NCBI GenBank assembly: GCA_024275255.1
Contig: JAJRZL010000330.1
Span: forward strand, 1 to 32,192
From: Candidatus Zixiibacteriota bacterium
GTDB taxonomy: Bacteria; Zixibacteria; MSB-5A5; GN15; FEB-12
Length of the DNA: 32,192 nucleotides
Reading direction: 5' to 3'
Shown here: one piece after another, positions 32,091 through 32,192 of the stretch
How positions within the stretch are numbered: the first letter of the stretch is position 1
Layout of the letters: each line of letters opens with the position of its first letter
Notes under the pieces: generated by a model
The model's database searches: none
Seen by the model: the letters and a program-made list of their open reading frames with translations, nothing else
What the model was told of the DNA's origin: nothing
Position numbers and translations under genes: made by a program

Positions 32091-32192
32091 AAATAAAAGT
32101 GTAATACTCCTCACCAGAATGTCAAGAACAGTGGCCTATATCAATCTCTCTTGTATTTCAAGTAAACTTATTAACCTGAATCTGAATAATAT

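Noticed and set aside
1-32192. CRISPR arrays, tRNA or rRNA genes, insertion sequences
   Set aside because: No regularly spaced repeats, no tRNA cloverleaf or CCA context, no rRNA-like stretch, and no transposase gene or terminal inverted repeats were seen.

Overview
The window reads as one chromosomal stretch of a Gram-negative bacterium of moderate G+C. It has two predicted periplasmic lipoproteins in a periplasmic nitrate reductase operon, Tat signals, a DnaE-type replicative polymerase and a proton-translocating transhydrogenase. Gene density is high and almost everything lies on the minus strand; only a two-gene glycan cassette (18629-20864) is on the plus strand. No marker fixes the phylum. 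The combination suggests a nitrate-respiring, possibly uncultured lineage, but that is inference.

Layout, left to right. 1-2791: pyruvate phosphate dikinase, running off the left edge, with an unusual lysine-rich N-terminal tail. 2937-3284: a small, very basic protein with its own good promoter. 3285-3740: a structured, AT-rich intergenic region ending in a strong terminator. 3741-15071: twelve consecutive minus-strand genes that form three tandem copies of one four-gene membrane module (A-B-C-D, A-B-C-D, A-B-C-D). 15411-18293: three-subunit NAD(P) transhydrogenase (pntAA-pntAB-pntB). 18629-20864 (+): GT4 glycosyltransferase and DegT/DnrJ-type aminotransferase. 20911-26472: napD-napA-napG-napH-napB-napF operon. 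26718-31317: dnaE followed by two exported thioredoxin-fold proteins. 31521-32090: cysE.

The most interesting item is the triplicated module. Subunit A has an exported fibronectin-III-like domain, a membrane helix and a highly conserved cytoplasmic domain. B and D are polytopic membrane proteins. C carries a soluble domain that the charge distribution places outside the cytoplasmic membrane. All four genes were duplicated together, keep their order, and are packed with 1-nt overlaps or short gaps between one promoter (15221-15249) and one terminator (3688-3724). This points to an obligate four-subunit membrane complex present as three diverged paralogues, or as one mixed assembly. I recognise no enzymatic function; subunit A resembles what I remember as the DUF6754 family, unverified.

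The energy genes fit together: the transhydrogenase links the proton gradient to NADPH, Nap reduces nitrate in the periplasm with electrons probably delivered through NapGH (no NapC here), and an FNR/CRP-type palindrome overlaps the predicted nap promoter.
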